The notes under the pieces were generated by a model. It was given only the letters and a program-made list of their open reading frames with translations. It was not told where the DNA came from and did not search any database. This document shows, piece after piece, positions 1 to 7,891 of a stretch of DNA of 64,000 nt. Positions within the stretch are counted from its first letter, which is position 1. Every line of letters starts with the position of its first letter. The DNA is from an uncultured Flavobacteriales bacterium (GTDB lineage Bacteria; Bacteroidota; Bacteroidia; Flavobacteriales; Crocinitomicaceae). A program made the position numbers and the translations under genes. The DNA is taken from positions 1-64,000 of the forward strand of contig CAMLFH010000001.1 in assembly GCA_946479285.1 (NCBI GenBank), in the 5' to 3' direction.

Positions 1-1
1 A

Positions 2-877
2 AGGTTGGCATACGACATCTGGGGAGCGACCGTAAACCAGGCGCAGCGCATGGAAATGATGGGCGAACCCGGAAGAGTAACTATTTCCGGATCCACGTTT
101 AAGCTGATCGAACCTTACTTTGAATGTACTTACCGCGGAAAGGTAAGAACAAAGAGTAAAGGGCTGATCGAAATGTTCACTGTAGAGCGCATCAAACCCG
201 AACTTTCCATCAATGGGGAAGGACTTTACCCGAACGACCGCTTCCAGCAAATTGTCAACCTGCACTTATACAGCAGCATCAACTACTACAAAGCAGAGCG
301 CCACATTATCAAAGTACTGGAAAAAGGATTATCGCCAATGCTGCATTATCACAGTATTGAACACACCAAAGATGTGGTTCGCGCAGTGGAACGCTATGCC
401 TTATTGGAAGGTGTAACGGATGAAGGTTTGTTCCTTCTCAAATCTGCAGCAACTTATCACGATGCCGGATTCGTAGAGAGTTATGAAAAAAATGAACCGA
501 TCGGGGCGCGAATGGCTGAAGAAATCCTTCCGAAATACGGATACTCGGATCAGCACATTGCGCAGATTAAAGAGTTGATCTTCGTAACACAGATTCCGCA
601 TCAACCTAAAAACAAACTGGAACAGATTATCTGTGATGCCGATTTGGATTACCTGGGAAGAGATGATTTTCATGAAATCTCTGACAGATTGAGAAGAGAG
701 TTGCGTGAGCACGGGAAAATCGATAGTGATCGCCAATGGGATAACATGCAGGTGTTTTTCCTGAAGAACCTGCACAAATACTTTACACCGACAGCCATTG
801 CAAGCAGACAAACGAAGAAGATGCAAAACCTCAAAGAGGTGGAGGAACGTTTGGCCAGAGATGAGTACAAGGATTGA
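2..877 (+). CDS. Class III adenylate/guanylate cyclase with C-terminal HD domain (5' end missing)
   Basis: The gene enters from outside the window. The first visible residues (YDIWGATVNQAQRME, then PGRVTISGSTF) match the end of a class III nucleotide cyclase catalytic domain, whose family pattern is YDxWGxxVNxAaRMe. After about 60 residues of cyclase there is a linker, then an HD phosphohydrolase-like domain: a histidine in SIEHTKDV (about residue 120 of the fragment), the HD pair in YHDAG (about 152-153) and a later aspartate in CDADLDYLGR. Family knowledge: class III cyclases make cAMP or cGMP, and HD domains often hydrolyse phosphates or nucleotides. Having both suggests a protein that makes and perhaps clears a second messenger. 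The substrate cannot be told because the N-terminal part is absent. The gene ends just before a perfect palindromic terminator. Confidence 0.85.
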   Translation, partial: RLAYDIWGATVNQAQRMEMMGEPGRVTISGSTFKLIEPYFECTYRGKVRTKSKGLIEMFTVERIKPELSINGEGLYPNDRFQQIVNLHLYSSINYYKAERHIIKVLEKGLSPMLHYHSIEHTKDVVRAVERYALLEGVTDEGLFLLKSAATYHDAGFVESYEKNEPIGARMAEEILPKYGYSDQHIAQIKELIFVTQIPHQPKNKLEQIICDADLDYLGRDDFHEISDRLRRELREHGKIDSDRQWDNMQVFFLKNLHKYFTPTAIASRQTKKMQNLKEVEERLARDEYKD

Positions 878-881
878 TTAT

Positions 882-923
882 AAAAAAAGTAGGCACGCGA
901 TGCATCGCGTGCCTACTTTTTTT
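882..923. terminator. Bidirectional Rho-independent terminator (perfect 42-nt palindrome)
   Basis: Seven A, a GC-rich stem built on GTAGGCACGCGATGCAT, then the exact reverse complement and seven T. The palindrome is perfect from end to end and sits between two convergent stop codons (877 and 941), so it can end transcription from both sides. Confidence 0.93.
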
Positions 924-940
924 ATTTTAAAAAATCGAGA

Positions 941-1759
941 TTAACTGAATAAAACGCTGCTTCCGTATTTCCCTGCAACCGGGTTTACGATCAGTGTAGG
1001 AATCTGAGCCTCATTTGTAAGAATATACTGCTCGTGATTTGCTGTAATTACTCCCAGCATGTTATTGCGATTCAGGTTCATGATCGCAATTAAATCGGCA
1101 TCCAAAGAAACGGCATGTTTTACCACCTCTTTATCAAATCCGCTGGTTGGAACAACTTTCGTAGTAACGTCAATTCCTCTTTCGTGGAAAAAGCGTACCG
1201 CAAACTGAATATTCGCTTTTACCTGGTGACGCAGGAATTCATCTGATTCATCCGGAGTAATGACATGAACACGCGATTTGAAGTAAGTAGCAATGTTTGC
1301 AACGTATGCCAGTTTTTGCTTCGTTTCCTTATTCAAATCCAAAGGAACAACGATATCATCGTAACCTGTATCTTTGATCGGTTTTTCCTGGACCACGATA
1401 AAAGGAACGTTAGAGTGCGTAATTACCTTCAAAGCGTGGCTTCCGGTAATGTGCTGCCATCCGGTTTGACCGTGAGTACCCATAAAAATTAATTCTGCAT
1501 GGTTCTCAGATGCGAAATCACCGATATCATCAAAAATATTTCCAACGCGAACTGACGGGGTAATTTTTATTTCCCCTTTGTGCTGTTCTGCAACGCCTTT
1601 TAATTTTTCTTCTGCTTCACCAACTGCCTTGTCTTTTGCTACAACATGTAGGAGCAAGATCTCTGCACCGGTGATTTTTGCAGCATTAATAGCATGGTTC
1701 AGAGCATTTTCCGCAACTGGGGTAAAATCATGGGGAACAATAATGGTCTTTTTTTCCAT
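941..1759 (-). CDS. Universal stress protein, two tandem UspA domains
   Basis: About 272 aa. Two UspA-like halves: the first opens with KKTIIVPHDFTPVAENAL and carries the nucleotide-binding GTHGQTGWQHITGSHA stretch, typical of the G-2x-G-9x-G(S/T) motif of ATP-binding Usp proteins. The second opens at DIVVPLDLNKETKQK and is more diverged, with no clear ATP motif. Cytoplasmic stress-related protein of unknown target. The reading frame extends upstream to a TTG at 1792, but that codon lies inside a good promoter -7 box, so the start is probably ATG 1759 (MEKKTIIVP) or ATG 1768. It is transcribed toward the palindromic terminator, convergent with the cyclase gene. Confidence 0.9.
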   Translation of the reverse strand: MEKKTIIVPHDFTPVAENALNHAINAAKITGAEILLLHVVAKDKAVGEAEEKLKGVAEQHKGEIKITPSVRVGNIFDDIGDFASENHAELIFMGTHGQTGWQHITGSHALKVITHSNVPFIVVQEKPIKDTGYDDIVVPLDLNKETKQKLAYVANIATYFKSRVHVITPDESDEFLRHQVKANIQFAVRFFHERGIDVTTKVVPTSGFDKEVVKHAVSLDADLIAIMNLNRNNMLGVITANHEQYILTNEAQIPTLIVNPVAGKYGSSVLFS

Positions 1760-1789
1760 AAGGAGCATTTGTGGGTTTTTATAGTAGTG

Positions 1790-1797
1790 CAAATGTA
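1790..1797 (-). promoter_or_regulatory. Bacteroidetes-type -7 box (TACATTTG) for the universal stress gene
   Basis: On the minus strand the sequence reads TACATTTG, an exact match to TAnnTTTG. Transcription would start near 1783, giving a leader of about 15-25 nt before ATG 1768 or 1759. No convincing -33 element was assigned. Confidence 0.55.
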
Positions 1798-1913
1798 ATC
1801 AAAGCTTTAGAAGCTAGATTCTATTTCCGGAATCAATATTAAAAATAAGACGTTAATAAAACAATAAGTCGTGGTTTTTTCTCACTTTTGTAGGTGTATC
1901 AAAATGGAGAAAA

Positions 1914-3431
1914 ATGCCAATAATCGGGAAATTGCTTAAAAAGACTACCGAATTTTCGGCTCGGAGAAATGCGCTGAAGGGACTTGATTTCAAAGATCAG
2001 ATAAAAGTACTTACAAAACTTTTAAAGTTTGCCCAGGAAACCAGATTTGGATATCACTATGATTTTCAATCCATTCTGGATTCTGAAAACATGGTGGAGG
2101 AATTTCAAAAATCCATTCCTATTCGCGATTACGACCAGTTCTATCAAACATGGCTGCACCGCTGCCTGGACGATGAAGCAGACGTGATCTGGCCGGGAAC
2201 GATCAAATATTTTGCGCTTTCTTCCGGAACTACCGGCTCACCGAGTAAACGCATTCCGGTTACGAAACAAATGATCCGTTCGTTTCAGCGAAATACGATC
2301 AAACAATTCACATCCACCGCAGATTATCATTTGTCGGATGGATTTTACCAAAAATCACTTATCGCCGTCGGCGGTTCTTCCAAACCGGAAAGAAAAGGAA
2401 AACATTTTGAAGGTGATCTTTCCGGAATTTTAAAGAAACACACTTCCGTAGTATTGCTTCCATTGACCAAACCGGATGCAGAAACGGCGGCTATAAAAGA
2501 TTGGAATGCAAAGCTCGACCGCATGGTGGAAAAAGCTCCTGAATGGGATATCAGTACAATTGCCGGAATCCCAAGCTGGTGCATCATGCTGATGGAACGC
2601 ATCATTGAGAAATACAAGGTAGATTCTATTCACGACATCTGGCCGAATTTGGAGCTGTACTTATCGGGAGGAGTTTATTTCGAACCTTATCTGAACCGCT
2701 TCGAGAAAGTGTGCGGGAAAAAGGTACAGATTATGAATACTTACCTGGCTTCAGAAGGATATTTTGCCTACCAGAAAAGAGCGGAAAGCAACGGTATGCA
2801 GCTACTCCTGAAATCAGGAATTTTCTTCGAGTTCGTTCCCTTTAACCGCGATAATTTTGACGAATACGGAAATCTGAAACCCGAAGCGAGAGCCCTGACG
2901 GTCGATGAGGTAGTTACGAAAGAAGATTATGCATTGGTTATTTCAACCAACGCCGGGTTGTGGCGCTACCTGGTTGGCGACCTGGTTCAGTTTGTGGACC
3001 TCGAAAGACGTGAAGTACGCATTAGCGGCCGGATCAAACAATACCTGAGTTTAGTCGGTGAACACTTATCGCTGGATAATATCAATGTGGCAATCATGAA
3101 AGCAGGAGAAAAGCTCAATGTGGCTATTCCTGAGTTTTGTTTGTATGCCAATTCAGGGGAACAAAGACATTACTGGTGTTTCGGGACGGATAAGCCCATG
3201 GACACCGAATTGGTGATGAGAACGGTTGATGAATTTCTATGCGAGCTCAATGATGATTATTATTCCGTTCGAAAATATGATACGCTGAAAAATCCGGCTT
3301 CTTACCAAACAGACGTGAACAATTTCTACAAATTCATGGAGGAAAAAGGAAAGCTTGGATCTCAAAACAAATTTCCGCGTGTGATGAATGAGCACCAGGC
3401 CAAAGAGTGGCGCTTATTCCTGGGGATTTGA
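1914..3431 (+). CDS. GH3 auxin-responsive promoter family protein (acyl-adenylating enzyme)
   Basis: 505 aa, the usual size for bacterial GH3-like proteins. Motifs of the adenylate-forming GH3 fold are present: the phosphate-binding SSGTTGSPSKRIPV (about residues 103-116), a YLASEGYFAY stretch corresponding to the YxASEG motif, and YLVGDLVQF corresponding to the YRxGD motif. Plant relatives join amino acids to acyl acids through an acyl-AMP; the bacterial substrate is not known. ATG 1914 is preceded by an out-of-frame ATG at 1904. The last 45 codons and about 50 bp of 3' flank are repeated, with a frameshift, at about 5456-5640 beyond three unrelated genes, which makes this gene's 3' end an insertion or duplication boundary. 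Confidence 0.88.
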   Translation: MPIIGKLLKKTTEFSARRNALKGLDFKDQIKVLTKLLKFAQETRFGYHYDFQSILDSENMVEEFQKSIPIRDYDQFYQTWLHRCLDDEADVIWPGTIKYFALSSGTTGSPSKRIPVTKQMIRSFQRNTIKQFTSTADYHLSDGFYQKSLIAVGGSSKPERKGKHFEGDLSGILKKHTSVVLLPLTKPDAETAAIKDWNAKLDRMVEKAPEWDISTIAGIPSWCIMLMERIIEKYKVDSIHDIWPNLELYLSGGVYFEPYLNRFEKVCGKKVQIMNTYLASEGYFAYQKRAESNGMQLLLKSGIFFEFVPFNRDNFDEYGNLKPEARALTVDEVVTKEDYALVISTNAGLWRYLVGDLVQFVDLERREVRISGRIKQYLSLVGEHLSLDNINVAIMKAGEKLNVAIPEFCLYANSGEQRHYWCFGTDKPMDTELVMRTVDEFLCELNDDYYSVRKYDTLKNPASYQTDVNNFYKFMEEKGKLGSQNKFPRVMNEHQAKEWRLFLGI

Positions 3432-3480
3432 CCCATGGGCTCACATTCCTATATTCCCGCAGATGCACAGATATTAGCGG
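3297..3480 (+). repeat. Direct repeat, copy 1 (intact GH3 3' end plus flank)
   Basis: The final 135 bp of the GH3 coding sequence and about 50 bp after its stop. Copy 2 lies at about 5456-5640. The coding part is nearly identical; after the stop the copies are more diverged but can still be aligned, for example CCTATATTCCCGCAGATGCAC against CCTATTTTCCCGCAAATGCAC. Together the copies bracket the fulvocin-like cassette. Confidence 0.9.
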
Positions 3481-3534
3481 GGAGTAATTCGAGAGAATAT
3501 CTGCACTAACTTTTAAGCTGAATATTGTTCCGAA

Positions 3535-3924
3535 TTAACTCTTGATCGTTTTCCCTAGAAATTTGAACATTAGAATTTTTCCATTTTCTAATCTCATAAA
3601 AACTGATTTTTCGAAATCACCACTCACTTGAGACGGATCAAAATCTACTTTAATCTTCATTCGACTTCTTGCCTTAATAATATCAGAAGGCAAAGCAAAA
3701 TTGGTACATCCGCACGACTTGGCTTTTGAAACGATTTTCATATCTGAATCAGATTTATTCACAATCTCAAAATTCAATTCCTTGATATTCATATCTTCAA
3801 TTTTACCCAAATCAATTTTAGATGGAATCAAAAAAACAGCAGGGTCTTTTTGTGTAAAGACTTCTTGCTTTTCTTTACAGGAGGAAACTAATATGATTAA
3901 ACTTATTATAGCAATAAACTTCAT
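3535..3924 (-). CDS. DUF1573 lipoprotein, third gene of the fulvocin-like cassette
   Basis: 129 aa. A short signal peptide ends in a lipobox-like VSSC (Cys16), so an anchored periplasmic or surface lipoprotein is likely. The body has the DUF1573 layout: FLIPSKIDLGKI, then ELNFEIVNKSDSDMKIVSKAKSCGCT, the SCGCT cysteines being typical of the family, and a beta-rich Ig-like tail. DUF1573 proteins are common in Bacteroidota but have no agreed function. ATG is 2 nt after the stop of the thioredoxin-like gene, so the two are almost certainly cotranscribed. The gene is AT-rich compared with the genes outside the cassette. A role in holding or handling the cysteine-rich peptide encoded first in the operon is only an inference from position. 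Confidence 0.85.
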   Translation of the reverse strand: MKFIAIISLIILVSSCKEKQEVFTQKDPAVFLIPSKIDLGKIEDMNIKELNFEIVNKSDSDMKIVSKAKSCGCTNFALPSDIIKARSRMKIKVDFDPSQVSGDFEKSVFMRLENGKILMFKFLGKTIKS

Positions 3925-3926
3925 GA

Positions 3927-4775
3927 TTATTCTCTTAAATAATTCGTAATTAATTCAATACTCTTGTTCATATAGTCATCTGCCATTTCTGAATCGAAAC
4001 CGGAAATTCTGCGAGCTTCGTTTCCTTTTTTATCGAATAAGAGTTCATAAGGAGCACTGGTTATTCTTAGTTTCTTTGTAAGAACTTGTCCTGAATCGTG
4101 ATACGCATTTTTGGTTTCCTTATAATATTTCAGGAATACTTCTTTCGGTTCGAAAGAATGGATTTCTATAACCCGAAATGGCCGATTTGAAAAATGGGCA
4201 GCTAATTGCTCTAGATACTTCTTCTTTTTTCTACAGGGTAAACAGGAGTAAAAAGTAAAATTGACTAAGTAGACACTGTCTTCTGAAAACTTCAAAGTTC
4301 TTCCATTGATAGCAGTGACATGCTCTACTGATTCGTTCAAATCGTTGATCATTAATTTATGGTTGTTCTTGACAATGGAATCTGTAATAGAAGAGTACTT
4401 GGAATATGCATACAACAGAATTACTATTGAAAAGAATATATTTAATGAGCCAAAAAAATATAAGCGATTCTTTAATAAATACCCGGAAACACATCCCAGG
4501 ATCATTACAGATGAAATAGCTAGATTTTGGAAATCAAGATTGTTGGTAAGAAATATGAACACGATCCAAAAGAGCCCTATAATAGACCCTCCGACCAAAC
4601 CGTAATATTTCGGCAGAATAAAACTGGCAGCGCCAAATAAGATAAATAGCCAAATATGATGAACAATCCGCTGAAACAAAAACACTTCATGGGTGAGCCA
4701 TTGCAAAAGGATGAACAAACAAAGAAAAATAAGGGTGGACAAACAAATCCACCCAATTACCTTAGATAAATGCAT
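3927..4775 (-). CDS. Membrane protein with C-terminal thioredoxin-fold redox domain, second gene of the fulvocin-like cassette
   Basis: 282 aa. About five hydrophobic segments fill residues 8-123, followed by an extracytoplasmic thioredoxin/redoxin-like domain. The domain shows a strand VYLVNFTFYSC, the active-site motif C178-L-P-C181 at the start of a helix, and a cis-proline loop at ITSAPYELLFDKKG (Pro242), the layout expected of a working thiol-disulfide protein. The membrane part is in the position that MauE/DoxX-like or VKOR-like domains take in related redox proteins, but I cannot assign it to one. ATG follows directly on the TAA of the bacteriocin-like gene, so the two are translationally linked. 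Likely task (inference): to form or reshuffle the disulfides of the eight-cysteine peptide. AT-rich, like its two partners. Confidence 0.8.
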   Translation of the reverse strand: MHLSKVIGWICLSTLIFLCLFILLQWLTHEVFLFQRIVHHIWLFILFGAASFILPKYYGLVGGSIIGLFWIVFIFLTNNLDFQNLAISSVMILGCVSGYLLKNRLYFFGSLNIFFSIVILLYAYSKYSSITDSIVKNNHKLMINDLNESVEHVTAINGRTLKFSEDSVYLVNFTFYSCLPCRKKKKYLEQLAAHFSNRPFRVIEIHSFEPKEVFLKYYKETKNAYHDSGQVLTKKLRITSAPYELLFDKKGNEARRISGFDSEMADDYMNKSIELITNYLRE

Positions 4776-5381
4776 TTAGGCAAAAATATTACATTTTCCA
4801 TTGCACGCATATCCCCACAGTGTTCCACATCCCCAAGTAGTTGTATTCATGCATGCTGATTTATCACAAAGTATTCTTGGTCCATATGGAGATGACGAAC
4901 ACCAACTCGATTTTGTACTGCATGTGCATCCAGTTCCCCCTTTATCAGGATTGTATACAATCATTTCATTAACACCTTCTTCATTAGTGACCATGGAATC
5001 AAAAATTAATTGACCATCAAGATCGGATAAATTTGTAAAGTATTGGTCGATATCAAGGGCGAGCTGAATCAAGCACGGTTCGTTTTCGGGGTCTGTTGAA
5101 GAATAAATATCTTTAAGATCAGATTTTACATTCTCCAATATACTAATTTGGGTAGTGGAGAGGTTAAAATACGAAATGCAAAAATCAATGTGTTCCTTCG
5201 CCAAAGCAGCTTTTTCAGTAACTGTCAATAGGTTAAAAGCTAAACGTTGATCAATCCTCTTTTCAAAGTTCTGAAAAGATTCAAGTGCCGTAGAATTTTT
5301 TGTTCTTAAATTTTGGGTTTTTGAACATGAAAGGAAGCTTAGTAATACAACGCCCCCCAAGAAAAAAATTAATTTTCTCAT
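4776..5381 (-). CDS. Fulvocin C-like bacteriocin precursor (eight-cysteine C-terminal domain)
   Basis: 201 aa. An N-terminal signal peptide with a lipoprotein-like FLSC (Cys19) is followed by a mainly helical region (residues 30-130). Then comes a GG pair (148-149) and a compact C-terminal core with cysteines at 152, 154, 161, 172, 177, 185, 193 and 197. The core pattern CTCST...WC...C...AC...GCGTLW...CNG closely resembles my recollection of fulvocin C, the 45-residue Myxococcus fulvus bacteriocin, which also has eight cysteines and a CSCST...GCGTGW...CACNG pattern. Proteins of this type occur in Bacteroidota. First gene of a tight three-gene operon with a CxxC membrane thioredoxin-like protein. 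No dedicated ABC exporter or immunity gene is adjacent. Antibacterial activity is not shown by sequence; a signalling or structural peptide remains possible. Confidence 0.8.
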   Translation of the reverse strand: MRKLIFFLGGVVLLSFLSCSKTQNLRTKNSTALESFQNFEKRIDQRLAFNLLTVTEKAALAKEHIDFCISYFNLSTTQISILENVKSDLKDIYSSTDPENEPCLIQLALDIDQYFTNLSDLDGQLIFDSMVTNEEGVNEMIVYNPDKGGTGCTCSTKSSWCSSSPYGPRILCDKSACMNTTTWGCGTLWGYACNGKCNIFA

Positions 5382-5455
5382 AGTGAATAATTTATAAGTT
5401 AGATTGCTAATATATAAATTATTTAAAATAAGACTGTTATCTCGAAAAATAGATT

Positions 5456-5640
5456 TAGCAGCTTACGAAACAAGCGTGAACAATTTCTACAAATTCATGG
5501 AAGAAAAAGGAAAGCTTGGATCTCAAAAACAAATTCCCGCGTGTGATGAATGAGCACCAGGCCAAAGAGTGGCGCTTATTCCTGGGGATTTGACGCATAA
5601 ATCCAATCCTATTTTCCCGCAAATGCACAAATTATGGGCG
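5456..5640 (+). pseudogene. GH3 3'-end fragment, direct repeat copy 2 (frameshifted)
   Basis: Carries the last 45 codons of the GH3 gene plus downstream flank. It has several substitutions and one extra A in a run (CTCAAAAACAAATTCC here, CTCAAAACAAATTTCC in copy 1) that shifts the frame, so it is not coding. The fragment has no start and no upstream part of the gene. It marks the right edge of the cassette at 3.5-5.4 kb. After it comes a 14-nt palindrome GCTGAAGCTTCAGC (5655-5668). Confidence 0.88.
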
Positions 5641-5718
5641 AGCCTAATACTTACGCTGAAGCTTCAGCATAGGCGCACCGACCTCGCTTTATTATGAAGA
5701 TTAATAGGAAGGAGAAAA

Positions 5719-5739
5719 GAGGCGACTGGTAAGCGCCTC
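5719..5739 (-). terminator. Rho-independent terminator after the EamA gene
   Basis: On the minus strand: stem GAGGCG / CGCCTC with a 9-nt loop, followed by TTTTC. It lies 65 nt after the stop of the permease gene. Around it, 5611-5632 and 5744-5764 form an imperfect inverted repeat based on TTTCCCRCAAATGCRCAAAT. Confidence 0.65.
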
Positions 5740-5804
5740 AAAAAATTTGCGCATTTGTGGGAAAGAAAAATCCAGTGCTTCCGAATGACTTTGTGGATTA
5801 TAAG

Positions 5805-6707
5805 TTAGTTAAGCCGCTTCAATTCCCGGTCGCGCATCTTAGATTTGTAGATTGCATTGGCAATCACCACCAAAATGATCATCGCTGAACCGGCGTAGAA
5901 ATTTCCGTTCAATAATTCATCTTCGTTGAGAATTGGAATGGCTAACAGAATGGTGTAAACCGGCTCCAGGTTGATACTCAGTGAAACGGTAAAAGCGCCC
6001 AGTTTTTTCATCACTTCAATGGTGGCGATGAAGGCGAAAGAAGTACAGCAAATTCCCAGGAATAACAACCAGGCAAAATCGCTTCCCGTCATTTTGAACA
6101 AATGACTATCCAGTTTTCCGTTGTACAAAAGCATTCCGGTAAGAAAAACCAAACCAATCCCCATTTCATGCAGGGTAATGGCTGATGAGGGAACTTCTTC
6201 AGCCAGCTTAGCATTGAACACAGAAAAAAATCCGGCACAAAGTGCAGAAGTCAAGCCCAAAGCAAGAGCGATATACTGCTTTTCATCAAAATCGGAAGAA
6301 ACAAAATAAATCCCGAAGATTACGAGCAATCCGAAGAGGAATTCGACCCAGGAAAACTTCTTTTTGAAAACAATCGGTTCGATCCAGGTCACGTGCAAAG
6401 TTGCCGTTGACAAACACAAAATTCCCAAAGAAGCAGTTGAAAGTTTGATGGCACTGTAAAAAGTGATCCAATGCAGAGCCACAATGATTCCCGTTCCGAA
6501 TACTTTCAGCATGGCTTTTCGGTTGCGGATCCGCATGGGCATTTTCAATAAATACAAACCAATCAACAAGGAAATCAAGGCAATCAGGATCCGGTGCCAA
6601 ACCAAATACTGCGCTTCAATGTGAATGAGTTTCCCCAAAATCCCGGTAAAGCCCCACATAAAAATAATGAGGTGCATGAGCAAATGATACCTGTACTTTT
6701 GGAACAT
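5805..6707 (-). CDS. EamA/DMT-family transporter
   Basis: 300 aa, ten predicted membrane segments arranged as two EamA halves (about residues 6-140 and 150-290), the usual size and plan of drug/metabolite superfamily permeases such as RhaT/YdcZ-type proteins. The halves show the family's typical strings, for example FMWGFTGILGK near the start and a conserved glutamate in INLEPVYTILLAIPILNE near the end. Inner-membrane exporter of a small metabolite; the substrate cannot be read from sequence. The short positively charged tail (KSKMRDRELKRLN) is probably cytoplasmic. Transcribed away from fbp. Confidence 0.88.
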   Translation of the reverse strand: MFQKYRYHLLMHLIIFMWGFTGILGKLIHIEAQYLVWHRILIALISLLIGLYLLKMPMRIRNRKAMLKVFGTGIIVALHWITFYSAIKLSTASLGILCLSTATLHVTWIEPIVFKKKFSWVEFLFGLLVIFGIYFVSSDFDEKQYIALALGLTSALCAGFFSVFNAKLAEEVPSSAITLHEMGIGLVFLTGMLLYNGKLDSHLFKMTGSDFAWLLFLGICCTSFAFIATIEVMKKLGAFTVSLSINLEPVYTILLAIPILNEDELLNGNFYAGSAMIILVVIANAIYKSKMRDRELKRLN

Positions 6708-6843
6708 GCTGCAAAGTTAGGACTTATTTGGATGACAACTTTATTCCTTTGACAAATTCATCGTCGGTTCGCATAAAACCTGCCAAATTTTAGAAAACTT
6801 GAAACATGCTAAATCGATCCACGAAAGCTTTGCTTTTTCTTTC

Positions 6844-6851
6844 TATCTTTG
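6844..6851 (+). promoter_or_regulatory. -7 box (TATCTTTG) upstream of fbp
   Basis: Exact TAnnTTTG match, 23 nt before the fbp ATG. A TTTG lies 11 nt upstream, which is closer than the usual -33 spacing, so only the -7 box is claimed. Confidence 0.6.
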
Positions 6852-6874
6852 TGTAAAGAGCAAAAACAGCAAGT

Positions 6875-7891
6875 ATGTCACACATCATCACATTGAGCGA
6901 TTTTATTATGGAACGTCAGGCGGAGTTTCCCGGTTCATCCGGCGAATTGTCCCGTATTTTAAATGATATCTCCATCGCATCAAAGATTGTGGCAAGAGAT
7001 GTTCGCAGAGCCGGATTGGTAGACCACATCCTTGGTTCTCACGGAGCTGAAAACGTTCAGGGTGAAGAACAGCAAAAACTGGATGTGATTGCAGATACGC
7101 AGTTCATCAAAGTATTTGAATCGAGTGGTGAGATCTGTGGAATTGCTTCGGAAGAAAACGACGACTTTTTAGCCTTTACGACTGAACGAGCTCAAGGTGG
7201 AAAATACATTGTATTGTTTGATCCTTTGGATGGTTCTTCCAATATCGACTGCAATGTTTCAATCGGAACGATTTTCTCGATATACAAACGCATTTCTCCG
7301 AAAGGTTCGCCTGCAACATTGGAAGACATGCTTCAAAAAGGAACACAGCAAGTTGCTGCAGGTTACGTTTTGTACGGTTCGTCCACTATGCTTGTTTATA
7401 CAACCGGGCATGGGGTAAACGGATTTACTTTGGACCCTTCCATCGGAGAATTTTGTTTGTCGCACCCGAATATGCGTATGCCTGAAACAGGACGCATCTA
7501 CGCCATGAACGAAGGGAATATTCACGAATGCGAGCAGGGCGTAAAAGATTACGTTTCTTTTTGCCAGGAAGTTCAGGCGGATGGAAGACCATATTCCGGA
7601 AGATATATCGGATCATTGGTAGCGGATTTTCACCGGAACCTGATCAAGGGCGGAATTTATATTTACCCGGTTACCAACCAAAGCCCGAAAGGAAAGCTGC
7701 GTTTGTTGTATGAGTGTAACCCGCTTGCATTTGTTGCAGAACAAGCAGGAGGAATGGCTACAAACGGAACTGATCGTATTTTAGATCTGGAGCCGCATCA
7801 GCTGCATGAGCGCTGTGGATTCTTTACGGGTTCGAAACAAATGATGGAAAAGGCAATTAACTGCCTGGAAACTGCACGTGCTAAAGCATAA
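6875..7891 (+). CDS. fbp: Fructose-1,6-bisphosphatase, class I
   Basis: 338 aa, full length. Converts fructose 1,6-bisphosphate to fructose 6-phosphate in gluconeogenesis, in the cytoplasm. The metal-binding core is clear: [10 protein letters not shown] (family SEE), [19 protein letters not shown] with the DPLDGSSN metal site, and the substrate-binding region [15 protein letters not shown] followed by [21 protein letters not shown]. The next gene starts immediately after the TAA, which suggests cotranscription with a small membrane protein. Confidence 0.97.
   Translation: MSHIITLSDFIMERQAEFPGSSGELSRILNDISIASKIVARDVRRAGLVDHILGSHGAENVQGEEQQKLDVIADTQFIKVFESSGEICGIASEENDDFLAFTTERAQGGKYIVLFDPLDGSSNIDCNVSIGTIFSIYKRISPKGSPATLEDMLQKGTQQVAAGYVLYGSSTMLVYTTGHGVNGFTLDPSIGEFCLSHPNMRMPETGRIYAMNEGNIHECEQGVKDYVSFCQEVQADGRPYSGRYIGSLVADFHRNLIKGGIYIYPVTNQSPKGKLRLLYECNPLAFVAEQAGGMATNGTDRILDLEPHQLHERCGFFTGSKQMMEKAINCLETARAKA

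Noticed and set aside
401..826. Minus-strand open frame of 141 codons within the cyclase-HD gene
   Set aside because: Fully inside a well-matched domain gene on the other strand, with no signal, promoter or homology; a frame shadow.
4306..4605. Plus-strand open frame of 99 codons opposite the thioredoxin-like gene
   Set aside because: Antisense shadow of a gene with clear membrane segments and a thioredoxin fold.
5611..5764. Imperfect inverted repeat around the EamA terminator as a transposon end pair
   Set aside because: The arms are short and imperfect and no transposase lies between them; such phrases are common intergenic repeats.
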